From contig CAWDMN010000078.1 in the NCBI GenBank assembly GCA_963803155.1, forward strand, positions 62,001 through 126,000: a stretch of DNA of 64,000 bases, read 5' to 3'. Made by a program: the position numbers and the translations under genes. The DNA comes from CAWDMN01 sp963803155 (lineage in GTDB: Bacteria > Acidobacteriota > Terriglobia > Versatilivoradales > Versatilivoraceae). Below are positions 42,945 to 52,004 of this stretch, in pieces (position 1 is the stretch's first letter; every line of letters begins with the position of its first letter). The notes below the pieces were generated by a model that saw nothing but the letters and a program-made list of their open reading frames with translations, had not been told where the DNA came from and did not search any database.

Positions 42945-43904
42945 ATGGGGACGCTTCTTCTATTTCGTCTGATTTCTGGAGTGCGTGTGTCTAGGGGGAA
43001 AAGTCGTCGCAGCGGAGGATTTCTTCGAGTCCTAGGTTTGTCCGCGCCTGGATTGGGGTGCATACTCCAGCTGCTTTCCTTCTTCTTCTTTTCTTTGGAT
43101 CCCATTGTCTGGGGCCAAACGCTTCGCGAGAATTTGGCGGATCCCGCGGTTGTATTTCCTCCCGGGGAGTCTCTGGTATATGAGGTGAAATGGGATCCAC
43201 CGGCTTGGATGTTCTTTCTTCCTGCGATGAGCGCCGGGCAAATGACTCTGCAATGCCAAAAACATTTCCAGTATGGGGACCGGCCCGCCTTTCTTTTTTC
43301 GGTGAATGCCTTCTCCAGTGGCTTTCTCCCCAAGCTGACCGGATTGACGGTGAATGATTATTTTGAATCCATTGTGGAAGCGCAAAATTTTTGTTCCATG
43401 CGGATGTATAAAAAAACCCAGGAGGGCAAAAGACGCTTCGAAATGACCCAGACTTTCAATCCCGGCCAGACTACCGGCCACCTGCTGATCAAGGATGATA
43501 GCAAGTCACCTGCCCGGACTACCCGGGATGAAGAGGTGAAGGATCTCCCACCCTGTGTGCAGGATTTGGTTTCTATTGTCTATCATGCGCGGTTGCACCC
43601 CTTGCGGGTCGGGGAAACTTATCCCATGGTAATTTGCGAGACCGGGAAAGCCCGGAAATTTAACATTTTTGTCCGACGAAAAGAGATGGTGAATACCGCT
43701 GCCGGACCTGTTCCGGCCTTGCTGATCGAGGGTGAAACTCAGCCCGGAGTATTGTTCAAGGATGGAGGGCGATTCTCCGTTTGGGCCACGGACGACCCGC
43801 GCAAGATTCCTCTCCACTACGAAATCAACGTAAAATTGGGGAGAGTTTTTGGCGACTTAGTGTATTGGCCCGGGACGGGAAATCGGGTCAAGAAAAATCA
43901 GTGA
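42945..43904 (+). CDS. DUF3108 family protein
   Basis: 319 residues. A basic, hydrophobic N-terminal segment (LGCILQLLSFFFFSL) suggests export. The body matches DUF3108: FPPGESLVYEVKWD, then LPPCVQDLVSIVYHARL, GETYPMVICETGK and FSVWATDDPRKIPLHYEI near the end. DUF3108 proteins are exported beta-rich proteins without a settled function, and in Acidobacteriota they are often found beside VWFA-related genes, as here (gap of 131 bases). No convincing ribosome-binding site precedes the ATG at 42945, so an internal start is possible. The pair with the next gene is probably functional. Confidence 0.78.
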   Translation: MGTLLLFRLISGVRVSRGKSRRSGGFLRVLGLSAPGLGCILQLLSFFFFSLDPIVWGQTLRENLADPAVVFPPGESLVYEVKWDPPAWMFFLPAMSAGQMTLQCQKHFQYGDRPAFLFSVNAFSSGFLPKLTGLTVNDYFESIVEAQNFCSMRMYKKTQEGKRRFEMTQTFNPGQTTGHLLIKDDSKSPARTTRDEEVKDLPPCVQDLVSIVYHARLHPLRVGETYPMVICETGKARKFNIFVRRKEMVNTAAGPVPALLIEGETQPGVLFKDGGRFSVWATDDPRKIPLHYEINVKLGRVFGDLVYWPGTGNRVKKNQ

Positions 43905-44035
43905 TCCAAATCGCTTTGTGTTTGAGCCTGGCGAGGATTTATATAGTGTGCTCCAAACATCCACCGTTCAAAGTGCGGCACTATCGAGAACGGCATGGCG
44001 CGGATCGTTTGAGCCTCAATGACGGGGAGTAAAAA

Positions 44036-45799
44036 ATGCCTGGTCGACTAAAAAGAATATTCTTTTTTTTGATGTTGTTTCTTGGGCTGATGAATTTGGG
44101 CCAGGCGGAGAAAGCCAAGGGATCGGCTGGCGACAAGCCCGAAGTGAAAAAAAAGGAACCGGGATCTGGCTTCACCATCAAGGTTCCGGTGGATGTCGTG
44201 GTGGTCAATGCTTTGGTGACCGACAAAAAAGGGGACCCGGTGAAAGACCTCAAGATGGATGATTTCAAAGTTTATGAAGATGGCAAGCTTCAGCCCATCC
44301 ATACTTTCACCTTGGAAACCTATCGTCCGGTGCAGGAACCGGCGAGCGCCGCGGCGGTGGGCGCCGCGCCGGCGAAGGATGTCCAGGCTCCGTCCTCTTC
44401 GGCGGAACCCGCGGCTACCCCCCGCTACTTCAGCTTGGTCATCGACGATCTGAATTCACCCGAACCGGATCAATTTTATCGGGCAATCGAGGCCATGAAA
44501 AAATTCGTGGCCAATCAAATGCTGCCTGGAGATCTGGCGATGATCTATGCAGTTTCGGGGAGGGCGGAGTTCCCCTTTACCAGCGACAAGGCGGCTCTGG
44601 TGCAGTTTCTTTCCGAGTTGTATAAAAAATTGAACCTCCACCGGACCAATAAAAATGATTGTCCGCAGATGACTGACCTGCAGGCCTATTACATTGCGAC
44701 GGACCGGAACGATCCGGAGGCAATGTCAGTGGCCGTAGACGAATATTGCGGCAGCTGCGGCCTCGATTGTAGGACCACGCCCCGGGAGGCAATCGAGCAG
44801 ATTATTAAGGGAATGTCGCGGAGCCAGTATTACGAGGACCTGCATTACCGGCAGATGGCCTTGGCTTCTCTGCGGCAGCATGTCCGGAGCCTGCGTCACT
44901 TCGAGGGACGCAAATCAGTCATCTTATTCTCCCCTGGATTCATCGCGGAGGATGTGCGGTTTGAGATTCAAGAGGTGGTAGACCGTTCTTTGCGCTCGGG
45001 GGTGGTTTTCAATTCGATTGATGCCCGCGGCCTCTACACGACGGGATTTGAAGCCGCCGACCGAGTCAACTTGTCCTGGAATAATACCGGGCTGGTGGGC
45101 AGAAAAACCTCCCTATTGCAAAATTCAAAGTTTGCCCATGCGGATCCTCTCTCGCAATTTGCGTCTGAAACCGGCGGGCTTTTTTTTCATAACAACAACG
45201 ACTTGTTTGCCGGCCTTAAAGCCGTGGCTGAGCGGCAGACTTATTACTATGTGTTGAGCTATGCATCTCCCAACAACAAGAGTGACGGACGGTATCACAA
45301 GATCAAACTGGAAATTTCGCGTCCCGGGATCGAGGTGAATTATCGCAAAGGATATTATGCGGCCAAGGAAGAGATTAGTTTTGAATCCCGGAAGAAGGAA
45401 GATATCTTTGAAGCCATGAGGGCGCCGGGGGATATCAACAAAATTCCCATCCAGGTTTCATTTAATTATTACCAAATTGACGACAGCCATTACCAATTGA
45501 GCGTTATAACCCGCGTCGATGTGCATGACATCAAGTTTCTTTCCGAGGATACCCGTCATAGAAATGTGATTAATCTTGTCTTGGCCACTTTTGATGAAAA
45601 GGATCATTATGTGGATGGACTGGATAAAAGCATCGAGTTCAATCTCTCCGATCCCAGCTTTGCCAATTTGATAAATTATGGTGTGACCTCAAAGGTGGAA
45701 ATGGCCGTCCCTCCGGGCCGATACAAAATCAAATCCGTGGTGCGTGAAGGGGCACAAACCAAGATGGGTTCGGTCACGAAATGGGTTGAGGTGCCATAG
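44036..45799 (+). CDS. VWFA-related acidobacterial domain protein
   Basis: 587 residues. Signal peptide (IFFFLMLFLGLMNLGQA). An N-terminal beta domain (TIKVPVDVVVVNALVTDKKG, FKVYEDGKLQPIHTF) is followed by a VWFA-like domain with a MIDAS-like VIDDLNS and VIYAVSG, and RKSVILFSPGF. A C-terminal beta domain (KVEMAVPPGRYKIKSVVREG) follows. This architecture is the TIGR03436-type VWFA-related protein that marks Acidobacteriota. It probably binds a metal and a partner at the cell surface. GGGGAG lies 6 bases before the ATG. It is downstream of the DUF3108 gene and likely cotranscribed. Confidence 0.86.
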   Translation: MPGRLKRIFFFLMLFLGLMNLGQAEKAKGSAGDKPEVKKKEPGSGFTIKVPVDVVVVNALVTDKKGDPVKDLKMDDFKVYEDGKLQPIHTFTLETYRPVQEPASAAAVGAAPAKDVQAPSSSAEPAATPRYFSLVIDDLNSPEPDQFYRAIEAMKKFVANQMLPGDLAMIYAVSGRAEFPFTSDKAALVQFLSELYKKLNLHRTNKNDCPQMTDLQAYYIATDRNDPEAMSVAVDEYCGSCGLDCRTTPREAIEQIIKGMSRSQYYEDLHYRQMALASLRQHVRSLRHFEGRKSVILFSPGFIAEDVRFEIQEVVDRSLRSGVVFNSIDARGLYTTGFEAADRVNLSWNNTGLVGRKTSLLQNSKFAHADPLSQFASETGGLFFHNNNDLFAGLKAVAERQTYYYVLSYASPNNKSDGRYHKIKLEISRPGIEVNYRKGYYAAKEEISFESRKKEDIFEAMRAPGDINKIPIQVSFNYYQIDDSHYQLSVITRVDVHDIKFLSEDTRHRNVINLVLATFDEKDHYVDGLDKSIEFNLSDPSFANLINYGVTSKVEMAVPPGRYKIKSVVREGAQTKMGSVTKWVEVP

Positions 45800-45993
45800 C
45801 AGTTTCGCAATCCGAGTCCGTGCTTGACCGAGCATTTTCCTATGATGATCATCGGGATGTCGAGGTAACCGCTGCAATCTTCCCCATGCGGGAGGTGTCC
45901 CAACCGGCGGCTCTGTATTATCCCGCCGCTCTCCCCAACGGTTGTGCCTTGATATATTGCCATTAAAGCATTCTAGAAAGTTCATCCTTTTAA

Positions 45994-48432
45994 TTGATGG
46001 GAGGCTTTGAAAATTTGGCTCCTTATGCCTTCACGATTTTTCTCTCCGCTTTCCTCTTGTTTCAAATTCAGCCTCTAATTGGCAAGTATTATCTGCCCTG
46101 GTATGGTGGATCTCCAGCCGTCTGGACTTCCTGCATGCTTTTTTTTCAATCGCTGTTGCTCCTTGGTTATGCTTATGGCCATTACCTGGTGAAGAGGCTC
46201 AAGATGGAGAAACAGCGCCGTCTTCACCTTGCGGCCCTTGGCCTCAGTTCCACATGGCTAATCTTTTTTGCTCTCCTCTGGAATTCACCGCTTTTGCCGG
46301 ATGCCCGCTGGAAACCGCAACCAACCGGAGTTCCGCTGATTCATGTTTTGCTTTTGTTGGGTGTAAGTATTGGTTTGCCATATTTGATCTTGTCGGCTAC
46401 CAGTCCGCTGATCCAGTGCTGGTATGGCCGGATGATGCCGGGACGCTCCCCCTATCGGCTCTATTCATTGTCGAATGTGGGTTCCATGCTGGGTCTGATT
46501 ACTTACCCAGTGCTGGTGGAGCCCTTTCTCACACTGCCTCATCAGGCTCTTCTCTGGACAATTTTATGGGGAGTATTTGCCGCTGGTTCTGCCTATTGCT
46601 GCTGGCAAGCAACTCGAAGAGGGGAAGTTGGACGATCGGAAAACTCTGCTGGCTCGGCCGGCATGGAACAAAGCGAAGGGTGGAACGCGCACTCCGGTGC
46701 GCGTTCGCCGAGCCAGCCGGACTTGCGATGCGATGCGGAGAGTCGTGTGATCCACCACGAGGCGGGCACGGATCAAAGGGAAGAGCAGCCGGGTTGGAGC
46801 CGGAGATTGTTCTGGATGACCTTGGCCGCTTGCCCTTCCATTCTTCTGATCGCCACTACCAACCAAGTATGCCAGGAAGTGGCGGTCATCCCTTTTTTGT
46901 GGGTGCTTCCGCTCAGCCTCTATTTATTTTCCTTCATCCTTTGCTTTGACAATGAAAAGTGGTATCGGCGAGATCCCTTCATGGCGCTGCTGGCGCTGAC
47001 AGTCGGCGCCACGCTGGTTGCCCTCTTTGGCGGGATGCGAGTTGGCATTTTCTGGCAGGTGGTAATTTTCTCTTCACTCTCATTTGCCGCGGCCATGGTG
47101 TGCCATGGGGAACTGGTTCGCTTAAAACCCTCGCCCCGGCATCTTACCTTGTTCTACCTCTGGGTGGCTCTGGGCGGAGCGCTAGGCGGTGTGTTTACGG
47201 CCATCGCCGCTCCTCTGATTTTCGACGGCTATTGGGAGTTCCATTTTGGCTTGCTGTCGGTTTGCCTCCTGGCGTTACTCCTTTTGTGGAAAGACAAGAA
47301 TTCCTGGATTCATCGATCCTTTGGCTGGCCTGCCGCCCTATCTCTCTTTTGGGTGGGGATCATTGCTCAAGCGGTTTTTGAAAAGGAGTTCATTCATACT
47401 CCCTTTGGCGCGCTTTTTCACAAAGCTTATTCCACGACCAACCTTTTGCTGGCATTCCTTCTGCTCCTATTGCTGGTGGCTGGATGGGCTTTGAGAAATC
47501 GATGGGCATGTCTCCAATGCTGGCCGTCCATCATTTTTAGTGTTGCTACCCTGCTCTTGATTGCCAGTTTATTGTGGCTGCAAATTCACGACACGCTCTT
47601 GGGCGCCCGCCGGGTGATGCGAAATTTCTATGGGGTTTTGACCGTTCTGGATGAAAATGCCGACGATCCGGAAAATCACCAGCTTCGCTTGCGTCACGGG
47701 CGGATTACTCATGGCCTGCAATATCAGGCCGCCGATCGGCGCCGATTCCCGACCGCCTACTTCGGGATTCAAAGCGGCATTGGGTTGGCCATGCGCGTTC
47801 AAAGGCAGAGGGCCTTGTCGGCGGGGACCGCGGGAATGAACATTGGCTTTGTTGGCTTGGGTGTGGGCACCCTGGCTGCTTATGCACAGGCGGGGGATAA
47901 TTTGCGAATATACGAGCTAAATCCCGCCGTTGCGGATTTGTCTTCCGGGCCGCATCCTTTCTTTACTTATTATGCCGATTGCCCCGCCCGCAAAAGCATT
48001 GTGCTCGGCGATGCCCGTCTCTCCATGGAGCGGGAAGCTGCGCAAAATGCTCTGGGACACTTTGATGTTTTTGCCATCGATGCCTTTAGCAGCGATTCTA
48101 TCCCTGCGCATTTGTTGACCCGGGAAGCCATGGCAGTATATCTTTGGCATCTGAATCCCAAAGGGATCATTGCCTTTCATATCACCAACCAATATCTAAA
48201 TTTGCAGCCGGTCATTTATGGGTTGGCAGATTATTATCACTTAACGAAAGCGACCATTTCCTCACGGGGGAACATGTTGACCTGGAACAGCGATTGGATC
48301 CTGCTCAGCCGGGACGAAGGGTTTCTCAGCGATCCTTTAATTTGGAGCGCGAGCCAGGTAAGAGCGATAAAAGCCAGGCCCAATCTGCTTTGGACCGATA
48401 ATTTCAGTAATTTGTTCTATTGTTTAAAATGA
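45994..48432 (+). CDS. Fused MFS-like membrane protein / spermidine-synthase-like protein
   Basis: 812 residues. About 12 hydrophobic segments (first: FTIFLSAFLLFQIQPLI) form an MFS-like membrane part (~1-530). A spermidine-synthase-like Rossmann domain (~600-800) follows: IGFVGLGVGTLAAYA, IVLGDARLSME, FDVFAIDAFSSDSIP. This fusion is widespread in environmental bacteria; the substrates are unproven. A 78-base REP-like palindrome (46679-46756) is inserted in frame and encodes about residues 229-254 in a cytoplasmic loop, in which the sequence switches to low hydrophobicity without stops. There is no clear ribosome-binding site before the ATG at 45994. Confidence 0.85.
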   Translation: MMGGFENLAPYAFTIFLSAFLLFQIQPLIGKYYLPWYGGSPAVWTSCMLFFQSLLLLGYAYGHYLVKRLKMEKQRRLHLAALGLSSTWLIFFALLWNSPLLPDARWKPQPTGVPLIHVLLLLGVSIGLPYLILSATSPLIQCWYGRMMPGRSPYRLYSLSNVGSMLGLITYPVLVEPFLTLPHQALLWTILWGVFAAGSAYCCWQATRRGEVGRSENSAGSAGMEQSEGWNAHSGARSPSQPDLRCDAESRVIHHEAGTDQREEQPGWSRRLFWMTLAACPSILLIATTNQVCQEVAVIPFLWVLPLSLYLFSFILCFDNEKWYRRDPFMALLALTVGATLVALFGGMRVGIFWQVVIFSSLSFAAAMVCHGELVRLKPSPRHLTLFYLWVALGGALGGVFTAIAAPLIFDGYWEFHFGLLSVCLLALLLLWKDKNSWIHRSFGWPAALSLFWVGIIAQAVFEKEFIHTPFGALFHKAYSTTNLLLAFLLLLLLVAGWALRNRWACLQCWPSIIFSVATLLLIASLLWLQIHDTLLGARRVMRNFYGVLTVLDENADDPENHQLRLRHGRITHGLQYQAADRRRFPTAYFGIQSGIGLAMRVQRQRALSAGTAGMNIGFVGLGVGTLAAYAQAGDNLRIYELNPAVADLSSGPHPFFTYYADCPARKSIVLGDARLSMEREAAQNALGHFDVFAIDAFSSDSIPAHLLTREAMAVYLWHLNPKGIIAFHITNQYLNLQPVIYGLADYYHLTKATISSRGNMLTWNSDWILLSRDEGFLSDPLIWSASQVRAIKARPNLLWTDNFSNLFYCLK
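46679..46756. repeat. REP-like palindrome, copy A, inside a coding region
   Basis: GGTGGAACGCGCACTCC at the left, GTGTGATCCACC at the right. Same type as B, C and D. It is 78 bases long, which keeps the reading frame of the MFS/spermidine-synthase gene. The hairpin CGCGCACTCCGGTGCGCG is inside. Confidence 0.75.
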
Positions 48433-48599
48433 TTTGTCTGCGGCGCTTATGGAGGTGGCACACATACTCTGAATCAATCATGCGGCCGGCTTCGAACAAC
48501 CCTGCGCTTCCGTTCAAATAGTAGTTTATTTGGCGGAGCATTCCCTTGGGGCAAGGAAGTCCCGCCTCTAACAGGCTGCTCGTCCGCCGCACGTTTTAT

Positions 48600-48745
48600 G
48601 TGCTGGCCTGGTGAGGTGGGCCGATTGGATTCTTATTCTCACGGAGATACAAAATCGCGGAGGAAGATTTATTTTCGCAAGAGGTCAGAAGTATTAATTT
48701 CCTTTTTCCCTCGGTATCCCCGTTTCTGAGAGATTAATTAGAGTC
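48600..48745. repeat. Interspersed inverted-repeat element (copy 2)
   Basis: Diverged copy of 984-1135: TCTTATTCTCACGGAG, GCGGAGGAAGATTTATTTTC, TTTCTGAGAGATTAATTA. In gap 48433-49005. Confidence 0.65.
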
Positions 48746-48788
48746 CTTGTATAAAGGGATGATATTGAGCCGCGAGGAATGACCTTCC

Positions 48789-48852
48789 TTGTAGGGCGTT
48801 TTTGTAAAACGCCGGGGAAGCAGCCCCGGCGGTTGACACAACCGCCCTACAG
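48789..48852. repeat. Cruciform-like nested inverted repeat
   Basis: Outer arms TTGTAGGGCG and CGCCCTACAG enclose three hairpins (GGCGTTTTTGTAAAACGCC, GGGGAAGCAGCCCC, GGCGGTTGACACAACCGCC). No gene nearby; the rest of 48853-49005 shows only the next gene's ribosome-binding site. Confidence 0.65.
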
Positions 48853-49005
48853 GATGTGCCGCTTTTGCCGGCCTTCTCATTATTTGTCGAAAACGGACTC
48901 TATAAATGGACTCTAATTATTTTGGCCAACCAGGTTTTGCACCGCTTGCGGTGGAATCTATTGATGGGTCTTAAGGTGGACTGATCAAAGATAGGGGAGG
49001 AAGAA

Positions 49006-51231
49006 ATGCGAGAAAAACATCAAGTCCATTCCGCGGTTGTACTCCTAATCTTTATTATGGGGACGCTGGGACTGATCGCCCTGCCAGTCAGATCAACGGT
49101 GGCATGGCCGGTCATCGGGCGAGACAAAGAAGTCGGCGAGAATACCGGCTCTCAGGCCACGGCGGCGGCCCAGTTGCCTGAAGTTCGTTTGGATGGAAAT
49201 TATTTCTCGCATGGAGGCCGACGCTTCCTGGTCTTGGGAGCACATTGGGTGCCCGCCAAAGCGGCCATGCACTGGCCCCTCCAATGGGACCCGCGGGAGA
49301 TAGAAGCCGATTTCGCCAAAATGCGTGAACTGGGTTTCAACACGGTTAGGTTTGATTTGATGTGGGCCTGGTTTGAGCCCCGCCCCGGAGATTATAACCC
49401 GGAGGCTTTCCGGCAATTGGATTTCTTGATTTCGCTGGCGCACCGTTATCAAATTTATCTTCATCCCACGTTTTTCATCGGTGGAGAAGTGGGGGAAGCT
49501 TATTGGGATGTCCCCTGGCGTCATGGACGGCACCCTCACGCCGACGCCGAAATGTTGCGGCTGCAAACCGATCATGCGGCTGAATTCGCCCGCCGTTACG
49601 GCAGTGAAAGCGCAATTCTGGCTTGGGATTTGACGGATGAACCACCCTATTGGATTGTTCAAGGAAGCACGACCGATGCCATGGCAATCAATTGGACCCG
49701 CCTGATCTGCGGTGCAATTCGACGGCATGACACTTTGCATCCCCTCGTGGTCGGAACCAGCCAGGAGGATATTAATCATGGCCCTTTCCGGCCGGATAAC
49801 ATCTCTCGGGAAGTGGATTTTTTCAGCGTTCATCCTTATACCATATATGTTCCCGATTTATTCCCCGATCCCATGGTGTCGGAGCGGGGCACCTATGGCG
49901 CTGCATTTCAAACGGCGCTGTCGAGCAGTGCGGGGCGTCCGGCGATTGTCGGGGAACTGGGAGCCTCCTCGGCCCAGTACACGCCGGAGCGGATCGCCCT
50001 CTACGAACGAATGAGCCTCTATTCCAGCCTGGCGGCAGGTTCGAATGGCTTTCTGCTCTGGTGTTACACCGATGCCGCCCCGGAACAATATCGGAAGGTG
50101 CCCTATTTGCGATCGCCGCATGAAACACAGTTTGGTTTGACTACCTGGGACCGCCAGGATCGTCCGCAGGGATTGGCATTCAAAGAATTTCAGCAGATTG
50201 TCAGCCGCATGGATCTAAGTGGAGTAGAACCTGCTTTTGCCGATGCCGGGATTATCGTGCCAATGGAGTGGGCGAAACCGCATGGCGATTTCTCCCGTTC
50301 TGGTTTGACCGGCCCGGAAATTACTCCCTACGTATCTGTATCCGACGGCGATGCCATGCCCGGCCAATCCCCGCCGAATTTGTCGGAGGCCAACCAGTGG
50401 CTCCGCGGCTCCTGGCTCAACGCTTTTATTCTTGCGCGGCGAAGTGGATTAAAGGTGGACTTTCCCCGGGAAGGGGGAAGCTGGGAAAAACGGGCCATGG
50501 TTTTTCTGCCTTCTCCCCTGACCAGCACAAACACCCCGCTGGTTCATGTCCATTCTGATTACTGGGCAAAGGCGGAGAATTATGTCCGGCAAGGAGGTTC
50601 TCTCTATGCTTCGGTTTGTGCGGACGCGGCGATTCCAGGGATGGAATCGTTATTCGGCGCCCGGCTGCTGGACGCGGCTCCGGTCTCGGAGGTGACCCTG
50701 AAAATAGTGGAGCCCTTTGGAGAGTTGAAGCCGGGGCAGACTTTTCACTACGTGACCGCAGGAACCACACCAAAGTTTTGGGGGGCTCAATTGGAAGTGA
50801 AGGGTGGAAAAATTATCGCCGTTGATCAGTTTGGACGCCCGGCGCTTGTTACCAACGTTGTGGGCTCCGGGAAAACCCTGCTCTGCGCTTACCCGCTGGA
50901 AACCTATCTCGCCAATCTGCCGGCTGTTTTTGACAAGCCAGAAGAGACACATCGCCTTTATCAGGCCTTCCGGCACTGGGCGGGTGTTAAGCCCGTGGTT
51001 TGGACGGATGTCCCTTCAGTCGAATCCTCCGCCCTGAATGCAACTCGGCAAGGATACATCATCCTGGTTAATCACAGCCCGCAGGCACAAGTGGTGAAAG
51101 TGTCGACAGCTCTGCCTGTTCATTCCCTGCGACAGCTTGTCCCTCAGGGATTTGAGACGATTTTGCTCGATGGCGCCAATTGGACCATGAAGTTGGAACC
51201 TTACAGCGGAGCTGTTGTGGAATGGAATTGA
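49006..51231 (+). CDS. Secreted GH-A type glycosidase with C-terminal GATase-like domain
   Basis: 741 residues. An N-terminal signal/anchor segment (SAVVLLIFIMGTLGLIALP) precedes a TIM barrel (~60-420): NTVRFDLMWAWFEP, IYLHPTFFIGGE, AWDLTDEPP (Asp211/Glu212, acid/base) and AIVGELGAS (Glu317, nucleophile). The pattern is close to the cellulase/GH5-GH42-like group. Residues ~450-640 look like the trimerisation/GATase-like domain of GH42 beta-galactosidases, and ~640-741 are beta-rich. Substrate not determined. GGGGAGG lies 6 bases upstream of the ATG. Its stop is only 2 bases before a REP-like palindrome (copy B), then the RAYT gene. Confidence 0.83.
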   Translation: MREKHQVHSAVVLLIFIMGTLGLIALPVRSTVAWPVIGRDKEVGENTGSQATAAAQLPEVRLDGNYFSHGGRRFLVLGAHWVPAKAAMHWPLQWDPREIEADFAKMRELGFNTVRFDLMWAWFEPRPGDYNPEAFRQLDFLISLAHRYQIYLHPTFFIGGEVGEAYWDVPWRHGRHPHADAEMLRLQTDHAAEFARRYGSESAILAWDLTDEPPYWIVQGSTTDAMAINWTRLICGAIRRHDTLHPLVVGTSQEDINHGPFRPDNISREVDFFSVHPYTIYVPDLFPDPMVSERGTYGAAFQTALSSSAGRPAIVGELGASSAQYTPERIALYERMSLYSSLAAGSNGFLLWCYTDAAPEQYRKVPYLRSPHETQFGLTTWDRQDRPQGLAFKEFQQIVSRMDLSGVEPAFADAGIIVPMEWAKPHGDFSRSGLTGPEITPYVSVSDGDAMPGQSPPNLSEANQWLRGSWLNAFILARRSGLKVDFPREGGSWEKRAMVFLPSPLTSTNTPLVHVHSDYWAKAENYVRQGGSLYASVCADAAIPGMESLFGARLLDAAPVSEVTLKIVEPFGELKPGQTFHYVTAGTTPKFWGAQLEVKGGKIIAVDQFGRPALVTNVVGSGKTLLCAYPLETYLANLPAVFDKPEETHRLYQAFRHWAGVKPVVWTDVPSVESSALNATRQGYIILVNHSPQAQVVKVSTALPVHSLRQLVPQGFETILLDGANWTMKLEPYSGAVVEWN

Positions 51232-51233
51232 CT

Positions 51234-51319
51234 GGTGGAACGCGCACTCCCGTGCGCGTTTGTGCGGCGACTTCGTTTTTCGGCGGAGCGGAATCGCGCG
51301 AAGGATCGCGCGATCCACC
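51234..51319. repeat. REP-like palindrome, copy B, next to the RAYT gene
   Basis: GGTGGAACGCGCACTCC ... GCGCGATCCACC. It starts 2 bases after the glycosidase stop and ends 11 bases from the end of the RAYT frame. Confidence 0.8.
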
Positions 51320-51330
51320 ACCCATCTGTC

Positions 51331-51792
51331 TTATGGATTTATATACATTGCCAATGATAGCGAATCAGCGACCCATGGCCAGTCTTCCGGTTTGTCGCAA
51401 AGCCCTTTGGCTACTGGATTTCTGCGAATTTATTCCACTTTCTGATGAAACTCCTCATTATTCCTGATCCGGTGATCGAAGTAGTTCTCCTGCCAGATTA
51501 CACCATGACTTTGAGCATGGTATTTCTTCCAACTGCCGATCACACGGCTCATATTTTTATCTGAAGGGAAAACCAGAAGACCATGAAGGTGATCGGGCAT
51601 GAGAAGCCACAAGTGGCAATACCAATTTCTTTTGGCAACATAGAATCCTACGGAATCCAAAAGTGAAGAGCCGAGTTCCTTGGAGATTAGAGATTCCTTT
51701 GTCTTTTGGGACGCGCGAATCCGGATGTGGAAAATGGCCTCGGAATTTACCCAGAGAGGAACATAATGGCTTAGGCGATGCCATTGTTTCAT
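51331..51792 (-). pseudogene. REP-associated tyrosine transposase (RAYT), interrupted by an in-frame stop
   Basis: An IS200-like (Y1) transposase of RAYT type: HRLSHYVPLWVNSEAIFHI, the histidine pair in MPDHLHGLLVF, and the catalytic Tyr in SWKKYHAQSHG. At 51430-51432 a TAA interrupts the usual ...EFHQKVEY... position. Downstream in the same frame the family-typical IRRNPVAKGL and PEDWPWV follow, until a true stop at 51331. A single T-to-A change of TAT (Tyr) would explain the stop. Family length is ~150-180 residues, so the protein lost its last ~33. It is flanked by REP-like copies B and C, so it probably once mobilised them. Start near 51792 (frame open to 51834); GGGG runs precede it. Confidence 0.82.
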
Positions 51793-51971
51793 TTCAGCCC
51801 CCCAGCCCAAAATTCCGAGTTGATGTGAGGCCATTATAGGGGTGAGTTGGCATTATTATCGAGGGAAGATTTTCCAGCCAGTTTTAAAGTCCAATAGTTC
51901 TGATAGCCGAGTGAAGTAAACTCGCCCGGTGCACTCTCCCTTGCCAATCTTCTTTTTCAGCAGATACGCTA

Positions 51972-52003
51972 GGGGAATCGCGCGAAGGATCGCGCGATCC
52001 ACC
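51972..52003. repeat. REP-like palindrome, half copy C
   Basis: GGGGAATCGCGCGAAGGATC then GCGCGATCCACC; matches the right half of copy B. It abuts the stop codon of the YncE/phosphatase gene. Confidence 0.75.
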
Positions 52004-52004
52004 T

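Noticed and set aside
51430..51834. RAYT as an intact 134-residue gene
   Set aside because: The family-typical C-terminus continues in frame past a TAA, so it is better called a pseudogene unless the stop is a sequencing error.
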